A stretch of DNA of 64,000 nt from Planctomycetota bacterium (GCA_016125255.1 WGMD01000009.1:1-64000), one strand, 5' to 3'; positions 17,697 through 26,538 are shown, counted from the first letter of the stretch. Notes: generated from the sequence alone by a model not told the origin. A program made the numbers and translations.

Positions 17697-18881
17697 TTAC
17701 CGTCGTCCGCTCTTTCGCCGCGCCATGACCAGCGTGAGCGGCCCCAACCCCGCCGGCAGCGCCGCCGGCGTCGGGATCACGACGCCGAACGCATCGATCT
17801 CGATCAGCGCACTGTTGCGCAGGGTCGCGTCGACGGGGCGGAAATCGAATCGCAGTCCGCGCACGCCTTGGGCCATGTACGACAGGTCCGCCTTGGCGAG
17901 CGACGCCAACGTCACGGCGCTGATGTTGCCCGTGGCCGCGCCGATGAACAGGTACTGCCAGTTGGAGCCGTCGAGCGTGTATTCGACGTCGAAGTCGAGG
18001 ATGCGCCGGCCGTCGGTGTTGTAGCCGAAGACATTGATCTTGTTGAGCTTCATGGTGTCCCCGACGTTGAGGCCCAGACTCGTGGCGTCATAGGTGATGT
18101 GCCAGACGGTCGTCGCGGAGGTGTCGGTGCCGATGACGCGATGCGAGAGACTGTTGGAGCCGATGCCGTCGGTGAGCATGGCGGTGTTGCCGGCCTGAAA
18201 CCCCAGCGAGGACGTGCCGACTTTGCCCTGCAAAAGATCGATGCTCGACGGCTGTTCCGGGAGGCCGGCGCTGGTGGACGCGGCGGCGACGGTGCGAAGC
18301 GGGCCGGCGGAAACCTGCGTGCCTTCGACGCGGAATTCGTTGAGGCCGACGTAGTCGTTGGCCGTCCCGTTCCAAGTATTGAGCGGCTGAAGCTTGACGA
18401 AGCGGACGCCGGTGGCGGCGATGGTTTCGGTCTGCGCGGTGACGGCGCCGGTGGCCTGCGCGAGCGTGCCATTGGAGACGATGGTCGTGTAGTTGACGCC
18501 GTCGGAGGACACGAGCAGGTTGAAGTTCTTGATGCCCCGGCCGAATAGCCCCGACTGATTCATCTGCCAGATGTCGGCCTGCGTCAGATCAAAGACGCCC
18601 GGCAGGGTGAAGATGAGCGACTGGTTGGCGACGACGGGCGCGGCGCCGCCGGAATTGTATCCGACGCCGGCGTGCCAGAAGTTCGACCCGACGGCGAGAC
18701 TCGTGCTGGCGGAGGTCACGCTCGCGTCATTGATGATGTTGAGCGGATGCTGACCATAGCCGTAGAACGAACTGCCGGCGACGCCGACCGGCGTGATCAG
18801 GTCGGCTCGCACGGCGGAGGCGATCAGCAATGCGACCGCGGCGACGGCGGCCCAGCGAAGCGGGGTCATCTTCAAACTCAT
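17697..18881 (-). CDS. PEP-CTERM-like exported protein, discoidin-like (cassette B)
   Basis: 394 residues from MSLKMTPLRW, chosen for the AAAGGAG site upstream. The signal peptide ends near SAVRA. The first domain (about 25-200) looks like an F5/8-type (discoidin) module: ADIWQMNQSGLFGRGIKNFNL is followed by GVRFVKLQPLN and GLNEFRVEG. A second beta-rich domain has KINVFGYNTDGRRILDFDV. The C-terminal tail is IPTPAALPAG followed by a weak hydrophobic stretch and RRKSGRR. It follows the FecR gene by 20 bp and is the exported client of cassette B. Confidence 0.85.
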   Translation of the reverse strand: MSLKMTPLRWAAVAAVALLIASAVRADLITPVGVAGSSFYGYGQHPLNIINDASVTSASTSLAVGSNFWHAGVGYNSGGAAPVVANQSLIFTLPGVFDLTQADIWQMNQSGLFGRGIKNFNLLVSSDGVNYTTIVSNGTLAQATGAVTAQTETIAATGVRFVKLQPLNTWNGTANDYVGLNEFRVEGTQVSAGPLRTVAAASTSAGLPEQPSSIDLLQGKVGTSSLGFQAGNTAMLTDGIGSNSLSHRVIGTDTSATTVWHITYDATSLGLNVGDTMKLNKINVFGYNTDGRRILDFDVEYTLDGSNWQYLFIGAATGNISAVTLASLAKADLSYMAQGVRGLRFDFRPVDATLRNSALIEIDAFGVVIPTPAALPAGLGPLTLVMARRKSGRR

Positions 18882-18901
18882 GGCAATTCTCCTTTGGCGG
18901 G

Positions 18902-20446
18902 TTAAACGGAAACGGGAATCTGCGTCGATGGCACAGCCCACCACGCAGCGAGCGACTGCGTCGGCAGCGCCCGATCAAAAATGGCAAGTTCATCGATCGC
19001 GCCGCTGAGCGGGCGCGACAGCGGGCCGCCGCTCTGGCGGTACCAGCCGCCGACGGCGAATGCGTTGAGCGAGAGCGTGCGCCAAGCGACATTCGTCAGC
19101 GATCCGATCGCTTCGCCGTCGAGATAGAGCGTGACGGTGCGCTGATCGGGGTCGGCGATAAGGGCAAGCTGCATCCATTTGCCCAGATGATCGGGCAAAA
19201 TGACCGGTCGGCTTTGCAGCAGGGGACCGCCCGCGCCGAGGCCGACGGTGACGACGCCGCGCTCGTCGAAATTCACATGCAGGCCGGTCGTGCCCCAGCC
19301 GTCGGTCTGAAGCAGCGCGCCAAGGTCCGGGCCGACTTTGTCAATGCGGACGGACATCAGCAGCGTCATCGCATGCACCGACTGCGACGGCAGTCGGCCG
19401 ATCAGTGCGTCATTGACGCCGTTGAGCGCGATGGCCGAGGTATGAACGAGTCGGCCGGGCTCGATCACGCCGCCGAGGCGCTCCAGCGACTGATGATGCT
19501 CCGATTCGTCGGCGATGCGCGTCGCGGACACGGCGGCGGGACTGAATGCGTAGTACGCCAGCAGCGCGGGATCATGTCGAAATTCGCGGCTCGTCACGCG
19601 CCACCGTGCATAATCCAAAAGGTCGGCGGTGGTGCGGATCGCGCCGCGCTCGATCCGCCGCGAATCGCCCGCGGCGAGCATCGCCGGCGTCTGTCCATCG
19701 CCCGTCACCGCCACGTGCCCGTCGAGCACCGCGACGTCCATGACCTGCTGCTGATCCACGAACGCTTCGAATTCGGTGCCGAGGTCGATGACGCGAGCGC
19801 CGCGCGGGGCGTCGATGGTGAACCCGTGCGCCTGCGCGGGGACAATCGCGCTGAGCTGTCCGCCATGCAGAAAGCCCCGGTTTTCGCCGGTCATTTCGAA
19901 CTGGCACGGCCCCGACAGGTCCACGACCGCGCCGGAGCGGAACATCACCTGCGCGTGCCCGGCTTCGAGGGCGAGCATGCCGGGCATCAGGTCCGATCCG
20001 AGCGACGGGGCGGCGGAGCTTCCGCTGAACTGTGCGTTGTCCGAAACATCCGACAAAAGCGCCACGGCCGCGAGCGCGTCGGGCGCGGTCTTGATCGCGG
20101 CGGGGCGGAACGCGATCGTCAGCGCGACCGCGACCGCGAGCGCGATCAGCGCCGCGGCGGCGTACCAGACGCTTCGCCGCGAAGCGCGGCTCAGCGTCGG
20201 CGTGGGTTTGCTACGGGCGACTTCCGCTGACCCCCACGCCGACGCTGAGCCCGCCTTGGGGCGAAGCGTCTGGTACGCGTCGTCGTCGTTGTAGCGCTCC
20301 AGCAGGGCGTTGAGTCGCATGAAACGGATGTACTGATCGCGTGCGTCCGGGTCATCGCGCAGCAGGACTTCGAGCGTCGCGACATCTTCGAGCGTGAGGC
20401 GATCTTCGACGCAGGCGGTGCACAAGCGCAGCAGTTCGCTGTTCAT
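18902..20446 (-). CDS. FecR-like transmembrane regulator with LamG ectodomain (cassette B)
   Basis: 514 residues. A cytoplasmic helical region (about 1-55) is followed by a segment encoded by a long palindromic repeat (about 57-95, containing KPTPTLS and RSVWYA), a membrane helix (about 96-114), the FecR domain (about 125-260, with GPCQFEMTGENRG and VIDLGTEFEAFV), and a LamG-type domain (about 300-510, with FAVGGWYR and AIDELAIFDRAL). It probably senses a surface state and controls the cassette B sigma factor. The ATG overlaps the sigma stop as ATGA. Confidence 0.87.
   Translation of the reverse strand: MNSELLRLCTACVEDRLTLEDVATLEVLLRDDPDARDQYIRFMRLNALLERYNDDDAYQTLRPKAGSASAWGSAEVARSKPTPTLSRASRRSVWYAAAALIALAVAVALTIAFRPAAIKTAPDALAAVALLSDVSDNAQFSGSSAAPSLGSDLMPGMLALEAGHAQVMFRSGAVVDLSGPCQFEMTGENRGFLHGGQLSAIVPAQAHGFTIDAPRGARVIDLGTEFEAFVDQQQVMDVAVLDGHVAVTGDGQTPAMLAAGDSRRIERGAIRTTADLLDYARWRVTSREFRHDPALLAYYAFSPAAVSATRIADESEHHQSLERLGGVIEPGRLVHTSAIALNGVNDALIGRLPSQSVHAMTLLMSVRIDKVGPDLGALLQTDGWGTTGLHVNFDERGVVTVGLGAGGPLLQSRPVILPDHLGKWMQLALIADPDQRTVTLYLDGEAIGSLTNVAWRTLSLNAFAVGGWYRQSGGPLSRPLSGAIDELAIFDRALPTQSLAAWWAVPSTQIPVSV
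20161..20277. repeat. Composite palindromic element inside the FecR B gene
   Basis: The outer arms 20161-20178 and 20260-20277 are a perfect 18-bp inverted repeat. The inner arms 20188-20206 and 20233-20251 are a perfect 19-bp inverted repeat. The element is in frame and encodes residues about 57-95. Its left half recurs, nearly unchanged, at the same place in the FecR gene of cassette E (55894-55960). Confidence 0.9.
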
Positions 20447-20976
20447 GCGTGCTGCCCTCCCGCGTCGAGTTTGCGGCGGATGCATTCGAGCAGGGCGACA
20501 TAGATGCGCGACAGCGCCCGGCTCACCGCCGACTCGCTGCGGCCGACCGCATGCGCGACACTCCGATTCGTCGCCGCCGGCTCGTAACGCTGACGCACCA
20601 GTTCGCGATCCTGATCGGGCAGCTTGCCGATGCACTCATGCAGGGCCGCCCGCTCGGCGTCGAAGGTGTCCGTCTTCTCCTGCGTCTCGTCGGCGAGCGT
20701 CGCCATCAGCTCCGGGCTGAAGCACATGCGATCGCGCGCCCGCTGCTGGCGGTAGTACTGCACCTGATGAAAGACGATGCGATAGGCCCAGCGGTCAAAG
20801 TGCGTGCCGGGTTCGAAGGCGTCGAACTTGCGCCAGAGGACCGAGGCGACTTCCTGAAGCAGTTCCTCCGCATCGGTGCGGTTGAACACGAGTGTGCGGA
20901 GATAGGCGTAAATGCGCGGCTGATGCTCGATGAAGAGCCGCATGAAGGCGTCGTGTCGGTCGGGCTTGATATCCAT
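20443..20976 (-). CDS. ECF sigma factor, Rhodopirellula/Verrucomicrobium type (cassette B)
   Basis: 177 residues from MDIKPDRHDAF. An ATG at 20997 would add seven residues. Region 2: DAEELLQEVASVLWRKFDAF and HFDRWAYRIVFHQVQYY. Region 4: LPDQDRELVRQRYEPAATN with the helix-turn-helix SESAVSRALSRIYVALLECI. It heads cassette B and overlaps its FecR partner by ATGA. An A/T-rich stretch at 21029-21046 lies within 70 bp upstream and may carry the promoter. Confidence 0.9.
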   Translation of the reverse strand: MDIKPDRHDAFMRLFIEHQPRIYAYLRTLVFNRTDAEELLQEVASVLWRKFDAFEPGTHFDRWAYRIVFHQVQYYRQQRARDRMCFSPELMATLADETQEKTDTFDAERAALHECIGKLPDQDRELVRQRYEPAATNRSVAHAVGRSESAVSRALSRIYVALLECIRRKLDAGGQHA

Positions 20977-21048
20977 GAACGTTCCGCGCTCCACCATGAC
21001 ATAGCGGAAACCACGGAAGTTTGCGGGTCAGCATCAAAAAAAGTTGAG

Positions 21049-21396
21049 TCAGGTGGCGGCGGCGGGCTCCGGCGTTTCGGCCGGCTTCTCGTCGGGCTTA
21101 GGTTGGCCCCCGCCCAGAGCGGCGACACGCTGGGCGGGGTCGCCGATATAAGTCACTTTCAGGCCGAAGTTTTCGCCGATTTTGACCGCCACGCCATTGC
21201 CGACCACCTTGTTGTTGACCATCAGATCCAACGGCTCGTCGGCGAGCTGGGGCAACTCAATGATCGCCCCGGGGATCAGGGCCAGCACGCGGGAGAGCGA
21301 AAGATCGCGGTGCCCGAGCCGCACAATCACCGGCACGCGCAACTTCAGCAAGGTTTGTACATCACGGCCCATGAAGGGCTTTATCGGACAGATCAA
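21049..21396 (-). CDS. SpoA (FliN/FliM C-terminal) domain protein
   Basis: 115 residues with one SpoA domain: LLKLRVPVIVRLGHRDLSL, then LIPGAIIELPQLADEPLDLMV and NNKVVGNGVAVKIGENFGLKV. A Pro/Glu/Ala-rich tail follows. FliN forms the flagellar switch ring and binds CheY-P; SpoA domains also occur in type III secretion. No other flagellar gene is in the window. It follows a response regulator and histidine kinase on the same strand, separated by a heptamer repeat. A start at the ninth residue (MGRDVQTL, 21372) is possible. It may be a scattered flagellar gene or a stand-alone switch-like effector. Confidence 0.8.
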   Translation of the reverse strand: MICPIKPFMGRDVQTLLKLRVPVIVRLGHRDLSLSRVLALIPGAIIELPQLADEPLDLMVNNKVVGNGVAVKIGENFGLKVTYIGDPAQRVAALGGGQPKPDEKPAETPEPAAAT

Positions 21397-21408
21397 GGCG
21401 GGGGGTTG

Positions 21409-21506
21409 AATCGGGGGTCGGGGATCAGGGGTCGGGGATCAGGGATCGGGGGTTGGGGATCGGGGGTTGGGGATCGGGGATCAGGGGTCGGGGGTTGGGG
21501 ATCGGG
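21409..21506. repeat. Heptamer tandem array, 14 units
   Basis: Fourteen contiguous 7-bp units of the form G-[AG]-T-[CT]-[AG]-G-G, such as GATCGGG, GGTCGGG, GATCAGG and GGTTGGG. The period is strictly 7 over 98 bp. It resembles the short tandemly repeated repetitive (STRR) heptamers known from filamentous cyanobacteria. Three units in the opposite sense (GATCCCT, GATCCCT, GATCCCC) lie at 21561-21581 beyond a hairpin. Confidence 0.9.
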
Positions 21507-21516
21507 GTGAAAGGCA

Positions 21517-21540
21517 CACGCCCCGCTGAAGCGGGGCGTG
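21517..21540. terminator. Hairpin between oppositely oriented heptamers
   Basis: A perfect 10-bp stem (CACGCCCCGC against GCGGGGCGTG) encloses a TGAA loop. No T-run follows on either strand. It sits at the centre of the heptamer cluster and may be part of the repeat element or a factor-assisted terminator. Confidence 0.5.
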
Positions 21541-21580
21541 CCGCGCGCGGAATAGAGTCTGATCCCTGATCCCTGATCCC

Positions 21581-21970
21581 CTACACGCCGAACTGTTTGC
21601 GGATGACTTTTTCGAGGGCGTTGGGGTCGATGGGCTTGGTGAGTTTGGGGATGTGTGCCAAGTCGTCGGGCAGGCCCTGCGGGCTGGCGTAGCCGGTAAT
21701 GAAGACGAAGGGGGTGTCGCGTTCCTTGAGGAACTGTGCGATGGGAGCGCTGGTGCCGCCGATGATGTTGATGTCGAGGATGGCGCCGGAGAGTTGGTGA
21801 TCGCGGGCGAGGTCCATGGCCCGGTCGATGGAGGGCGCCGGGCCAACGACCTGGCAGCCGAGTGTGTCGAGCATGCGATTGAGCATGTTCGCGACGAGGT
21901 AATTGTCCTCGACGAGAAGGATCGTCAATTCGCGCTGAGACGGGTCATTCACTGGCGTGAATGTCGACAT
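21581..21970 (-). CDS. Single-domain response regulator
   Basis: 129 residues from MSTFTPVND. An ATG at 21982 would add four. It is a complete receiver domain with no output domain: acidic pocket LLVEDN, phospho-acceptor Asp in AILDINI, switch Thr in FITGYAS and Lys in KLTKPID. It lies 25 bp after the histidine kinase gene and is its likely partner. The SpoA-domain protein downstream could be a target, as CheY targets FliN/FliM, but that is inference from position. Confidence 0.9.
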   Translation of the reverse strand: MSTFTPVNDPSQRELTILLVEDNYLVANMLNRMLDTLGCQVVGPAPSIDRAMDLARDHQLSGAILDINIIGGTSAPIAQFLKERDTPFVFITGYASPQGLPDDLAHIPKLTKPIDPNALEKVIRKQFGV

Positions 21971-21995
21971 GTCATACACCACAGATTACAGATTT

Positions 21996-23918
21996 TCACG
22001 ACACCTCAGTCGACCGGGCACGATCCACGCCCGACTCACGAATGCTGAAGGCCAGTATACAGACGAGTCCATGCGGTGAAAACAGAATTTCGGCATTTCC
22101 CTGAAGTTCGTAGCCGATGAGTCCTTCGATGAGACGGATGCCGGCTCCGCGGCGGGTGGTGTCGCCGACGCGGGGTCCGCCGGTTTCCATCCATCGCAGC
22201 GTGACGGTTTGATCGGTGACGGACCAGGTGAGCGTGACATGGCCCTCCAGATTTGACAGGGCGCCATATTTGGTGGCGTTGGTGACCAGCTCGTGCAGCG
22301 CCAGGCACACGGGCATCGCCGCCCGCAGCGGCAGCGTCACCGGCGGGCCGTCGAAGGTGATGCGCGGCGGGGTGGTGTCGAGGAAGGCGCCGAGCGTGTT
22401 GCGGACCGCCATGTGCAGATCCGCCCCGGTCCACTGGCTTCGCGCCAACGCTTCATGTGTCTGCGCCATGGCGCGGACGCGACCGATGAACGCCGCCTCG
22501 AACTCCGGCAGCGTCTTGGTCGAACTGATCGTCTGGGCCGCCAGCGCCAGCACGGCGTGCAGATTGTTTTTGACGCGGTGGTCCAGTTCGCTCATAAGCA
22601 GGCGGCGGCGCTGTTCGTGACGCACGCGCTCGGTGATGTCGCGCGCCAGGCCCATGACGCGCACCACCTGCGCCTGCTCCTGATCGAAGATCGGCACGAA
22701 CGACGCCGCCAGCGATCGGCCGTCCGAGAGCGTGAACTCGAAGTGACACACCTGCCCATCGCGCGACTGGCGAAACAACTCGTCAAGTCGCTGCATATCC
22801 GCCACCATCGCCAGGTCCGAGCAGGTTCGGCCCAGCACCTCGCGCGGATCGGCGGCGCCGAGCATCGAAAGCCCCGCGGGGTTGATCGAGATGATGCGGC
22901 CGGCCAGATCCAGCTCCTCAATCGCCAGCGGGGCGATCTCCACGAGCGTGCGGTAGCGCTCCTCGGCGCGCCGGCGGTCGGCAAGCTCCTGCCGCAGCTC
23001 CGCCGTGCGCTGGGCGACCGTGCGCCGCAGCGAGCGCGACCAGGCCAGCACCATCAAAAGCACCACCGCCAGCGGGATGACCAGCCACGCCAGCACGCGC
23101 ACGACTTCGCCGAACTCGACGCGCCGGGTCGTCTCCGCCACCCCGCCGAACCATTGATCGTAAATCTTCGACGCTTCGCCGGTGCGGCGGATGACGGCCA
23201 GGCCGGTGTTGAGCATCGACTGCAGCGTGCGATTGCCTTCGCCCACCGCGAAACACAGATCGAGACTGTAGATCGGCGGACCGACCGGCTGGACGTTTGT
23301 GAGCTTGTACTGCCGGGCGATGAGCAGGCCCTGAAGATGGGGCACGAGCGCCGCGTCGCCTTCGCCGGCGGCGAGCCGCCTTAATGCCTCCGGCTCCGAC
23401 GTCGCTTCGATGATATGACCGGCGATGTTGAGCTTGAGCAATTGATCGTGCATGCGGCTGCGCGATTCGACGATGATCGTCTTGTTCGTCAGGTCCGACT
23501 CGTCATGGATCGGCGGGGAGCCCTTGCGGACGAAACTGGTGTAGAGCACGCGCATGAGCGGCTCGCAGAAGTCGGCCGTGCGATCGCGCTCGCGCGAATA
23601 GAGCATCCCCGTCAGCGCATCGAGCTTGCCGCTTTCCAGATCGCCGCGCACTTCGCTCCACTGCGCCGCCTTGAATTCGAGATCGAGCCCGACGACCTTC
23701 GCCGCCGCGCGCATCATGTCCACGTCGTAACCGGCCGGCTCACCGTCGTCGTCCGTGTACTCAAATGGGGGAAAGTCGTCGCTGATGCCCACGCGGAGCG
23801 GTCGGTCGAAGACGGACTGATCGCGTTCGGTCCGCTGTGCGTAAGCCGTCGCCGCCGCGCAGATGACCATGCAGAGCATCATCCGCGCCGTCATGCGACA
23901 AAGGCGACGAGTCGTCAT
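21996..23918 (-). CDS. Sensor histidine kinase with periplasmic solute-binding and PAS domains
   Basis: 640 residues. The signal peptide is followed by a family 3 extracellular solute-binding domain (about 38-265, with LRVGISDDFPPFEYTDDDGE and GYDVDMMRAAAKVVGLDLEF) that could bind an amino acid. One membrane helix lies at about 278-297, then a coiled linker, a PAS domain (about 322-440), a HisKA_2/HWE-type dimerisation helix with LDHRVKNNLHAVLALAA, and an ATPase domain with HELVTNATKYGAL. The solute-binding input recalls BvgS-type sensors. It is followed at once by a single-domain response regulator. Confidence 0.92.
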   Translation of the reverse strand: MTTRRLCRMTARMMLCMVICAAATAYAQRTERDQSVFDRPLRVGISDDFPPFEYTDDDGEPAGYDVDMMRAAAKVVGLDLEFKAAQWSEVRGDLESGKLDALTGMLYSRERDRTADFCEPLMRVLYTSFVRKGSPPIHDESDLTNKTIIVESRSRMHDQLLKLNIAGHIIEATSEPEALRRLAAGEGDAALVPHLQGLLIARQYKLTNVQPVGPPIYSLDLCFAVGEGNRTLQSMLNTGLAVIRRTGEASKIYDQWFGGVAETTRRVEFGEVVRVLAWLVIPLAVVLLMVLAWSRSLRRTVAQRTAELRQELADRRRAEERYRTLVEIAPLAIEELDLAGRIISINPAGLSMLGAADPREVLGRTCSDLAMVADMQRLDELFRQSRDGQVCHFEFTLSDGRSLAASFVPIFDQEQAQVVRVMGLARDITERVRHEQRRRLLMSELDHRVKNNLHAVLALAAQTISSTKTLPEFEAAFIGRVRAMAQTHEALARSQWTGADLHMAVRNTLGAFLDTTPPRITFDGPPVTLPLRAAMPVCLALHELVTNATKYGALSNLEGHVTLTWSVTDQTVTLRWMETGGPRVGDTTRRGAGIRLIEGLIGYELQGNAEILFSPHGLVCILAFSIRESGVDRARSTEVS

Positions 23919-24006
23919 GGTCGGACTTCCCGAAAACAGACACAGGCCGCAAGCGGCCTCGCCAAACGGGTGCGTCGGCGCCGATTCACTTGCGAACCCG
24001 CCGCGC

Positions 24007-25245
24007 TCAGATTTTGCCGAGCACGAGCGAGGAGTTGTGCCCGCCGAAGCCGAAGCTGTTGGTCATCACGTACTTAAGGTCGCGATGCTGCGCTTCGTTG
24101 GCGACATAGTCCAGATCGCAGCCCTCATCGGGGTTTTCGAGATTGATCGTCGGCGGGATGTCGCCGGTCGAGAGGGCCTTGGCCGCGATGATCGTCTCGA
24201 TGCCGCCGGAGGCGCCGAGCAAGTGACCGGTCATGCTCTTGGTGGAGCTGACGGCGAGTTTGTAGGCGGCGGGGCCGAAGAGGTTCTTGATGGCGTTGTT
24301 CTCGGCCTTGTCGCCCAGCGGCGTCGAAGTGCCGTGCGCGTTGATGTAGCCGATGTCTTCGAGTCCGATGCCCGCCATCTTGATCGCGCGGCGCATGGCC
24401 ATCTGCGCCCCCGAGCCCTGTTCGTCGGGCTGGGTGATGTGCCCGGCGTCGGCGCTCATGCCGTATCCGATCAACTCGGCGTAGATCCGGGCGCCGCGCT
24501 TGCGGGCGTGTTCGAGTTCCTCGACGACCATGCATCCGGCGCCTTCGGAAAGCACGAATCCGTCGCGATCCTTGTCCCACGGGCGCGAGGCCTTCGTCGG
24601 ATCGTCGTTGCGCGTCGACAGGGCGCGCATCGTCATGAAGCACGCGAGTCCGAGTTTCGTCAGCGCCGCTTCGGACCCGCCGGTGATGATCACGTCCGCT
24701 TCGTCCTGCACGATGGCTTTGACGGCGTCGGTGATGGCGTGCCCGGCGGAGGCGCAGGCGGTGACGGCGGCGGTGTTGACGCCGCGCAGGCCCAACTGCA
24801 TCGACACGTTCGCCGACGCGGCGTTGATCATGAGCTTGGGGATCATGAAAGGGCTGACTCGGCGGGGGCCCTTTTCGATCATCTTGGCATGGCCCTCTTC
24901 GAACTCTTCGATGCCGCCGATGCCCGACCCGATGATCACGCCGCAGCGGTCGCGGTCTTCCTTGTCAAAGTCGATGCCCGCATCCTTGACGGCGTCAATG
25001 CTCGAGCCGAGGGCGAACTGCGCGAAGCGGTCCATCCGCTTGCAGTCGCGGCTGTCCAGGTGCGGCGAGCCGTCCCAGAACGACAGCTCGCCGCCGAACT
25101 TCACCGAGTATTCGTCGGTGTTGAAGCGGGTGATGGCGTGAATGCCGCTGGTGCCTTTGAGCAGATCGCCCCAGACCTTTTCGACTTCAAGCCCGAGACT
25201 GGTGGCCCAGCCCAAACCGGTGATGACAACGCGTCTTTTATCCAT
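24007..25245 (-). CDS. fabF: Beta-ketoacyl-ACP synthase II
   Basis: 412 residues from MDKRRVVITGLGWATSLG. It condenses malonyl-ACP with acyl-ACP in fatty acid elongation. The catalytic triad is readable: Cys in TACASAGHAI, His in NAHGTSTPLGD and His in NSFGFGGHNSSL, with the usual Lys in SSTKSMTGHLLG. Length is normal for FabF. It is the last gene of the fab operon, 130 bp after acpP. The longer in-frame extension lacks family similarity, so the start at 25245 was chosen. Confidence 0.97.
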   Translation of the reverse strand: MDKRRVVITGLGWATSLGLEVEKVWGDLLKGTSGIHAITRFNTDEYSVKFGGELSFWDGSPHLDSRDCKRMDRFAQFALGSSIDAVKDAGIDFDKEDRDRCGVIIGSGIGGIEEFEEGHAKMIEKGPRRVSPFMIPKLMINAASANVSMQLGLRGVNTAAVTACASAGHAITDAVKAIVQDEADVIITGGSEAALTKLGLACFMTMRALSTRNDDPTKASRPWDKDRDGFVLSEGAGCMVVEELEHARKRGARIYAELIGYGMSADAGHITQPDEQGSGAQMAMRRAIKMAGIGLEDIGYINAHGTSTPLGDKAENNAIKNLFGPAAYKLAVSSTKSMTGHLLGASGGIETIIAAKALSTGDIPPTINLENPDEGCDLDYVANEAQHRDLKYVMTNSFGFGGHNSSLVLGKI

Positions 25246-25375
25246 GCGAGGTCTCGACAGGGCGGTGCGGCTGCGCAACGTCAGAAAACCAGCGCGCGCG
25301 GGGTTGACCGCGTCGCTGCCCGGACGTTCGGGTCGCCGTGCCCGCCTCGAGCGACGGCGACCGCCGCTTCACCGC

Positions 25376-25630
25376 TCAGCCGGCGGCCTTGTCCATGTGG
25401 CTCTTGATGTACTCGATCGCCTGGCCGACCGTTTGAATCTTCTCGGCTTCCTCGTCCGGGATCGAGGTCTCGAATTCGTCTTCGAATTCCATGACCAGCT
25501 CCACGGTGTCGAGACTGTCGGCGTTCAGGTCGTTGATGAAGTGGGTGTCACGGTTGATTTCACCCTTGTCGACACCCATCTGCTCGGCGACGATGTCAAT
25601 GACTTTGGATTCGATTTCGGCTTCGCCCAT
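25376..25630 (-). CDS. acpP: Acyl carrier protein
   Basis: 84 residues, acidic and helical, with the phosphopantetheine site [20 protein letters not shown] (Ser of DSL). It carries growing acyl chains for the Fab enzymes and PlsX encoded around it. The start at 25630 follows AGGAGACGCGCCC, a strong ribosome site, consistent with high expression. It lies between fabG and fabF. Confidence 0.97.
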   Translation of the reverse strand: MGEAEIESKVIDIVAEQMGVDKGEINRDTHFINDLNADSLDTVELVMEFEDEFETSIPDEEAEKIQTVGQAIEYIKSHMDKAAG

Positions 25631-25771
25631 GGGCGCGTCTCCTGAAGAAACAAGTTCCGAGAGCGGGGGGCGAACGTGCACCCCGCTGCAAATATAGCGG
25701 TTCGCCCGCGGCCTGCCAAGCAGGCAACCGACCTACACCGGCCGGTCACGGGCGTCTATCTTAGCCACCAA

Positions 25772-26521
25772 TCAGCACATCGTCATGCCCCCGTCCACCG
25801 CCAATACCTGGCCCGTCGTGTACGAGGCCTCTTCCGATGCGAAGTACGCCACCGCCGCCGCGATTTCCTCGGCCTTGCCGAAGCGCTTCAGCGGGGTCAC
25901 TCCCTTCGCCCCTTCCTTCACCGCGTCCGGCAAGCCGCCGGTCATATCCGTCTCGATGAAACCCGGGGCGACGATATTCGCCGTGATGTTCTTGGCCGCA
26001 AGTTCCTTGCCGATCGACTTGGTCAGCCCGATCACACCCGCCTTCGTCGCCGCATAGTTGGCCTGACCGGCGTTGCCGACGAGCCCGGCGACGGAGCTGA
26101 TATTGATGATGCGGCCCCATTTGCCCCGCATCATCGGCCGCAGTGCCGTCTTGCATGCGATGAACACGCTTCGCAGGTTCACCGTCATCACCGCGTCGAA
26201 CTCCTCCTCGCTCATGCGGAGGATGAGGTTGTCGCGGGTGATCCCGGCGTTGTTGACGAGGATGTCGAGCCGGCCGAATTCGTCGGCGACTTCTTCGATG
26301 AGCTTCCCCACCGCCGCCCCGTCGGAAAAGTCGCAGGGCTTGACGCTCGCCGTGCCGCCCGCCGCTTCGATCGCCGACTTGACCGCTTCGAGTTTCGATG
26401 CATCGCGCGCCACCAGCACCACGTGCCGACCCTGCTTGGCCAGCGCCAGGGCGATCGCTTCGCCGATGCCGCGGCTCGCCCCCGTGACGACCGCGATGCG
26501 CTTCTGTGTTGTCTCGATCAT
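25772..26521 (-). CDS. fabG: 3-oxoacyl-ACP reductase
   Basis: 249 residues from MIETTQKRIAVVTGASRGIGEA. A short-chain dehydrogenase with the NADP-binding TGASRGIG, the NNAG motif in LVNNAGITRDN, and the catalytic Ser-Tyr-Lys in NISSVAGLVGNAGQANYAATK. It reduces beta-ketoacyl-ACP. It starts 17 bp after fabD; a TTG four codons upstream is the alternative start. Length and motifs are typical. Confidence 0.96.
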   Translation of the reverse strand: MIETTQKRIAVVTGASRGIGEAIALALAKQGRHVVLVARDASKLEAVKSAIEAAGGTASVKPCDFSDGAAVGKLIEEVADEFGRLDILVNNAGITRDNLILRMSEEEFDAVMTVNLRSVFIACKTALRPMMRGKWGRIINISSVAGLVGNAGQANYAATKAGVIGLTKSIGKELAAKNITANIVAPGFIETDMTGGLPDAVKEGAKGVTPLKRFGKAEEIAAAVAYFASEEASYTTGQVLAVDGGMTMC

Positions 26522-26538
26522 GTTCAAGTCCAATCTTT

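Noticed and set aside
21409-21581. Possible CRISPR array
   Set aside because: The unit is 7 bp with no spacers, and there are no cas genes, so it is a simple tandem repeat.
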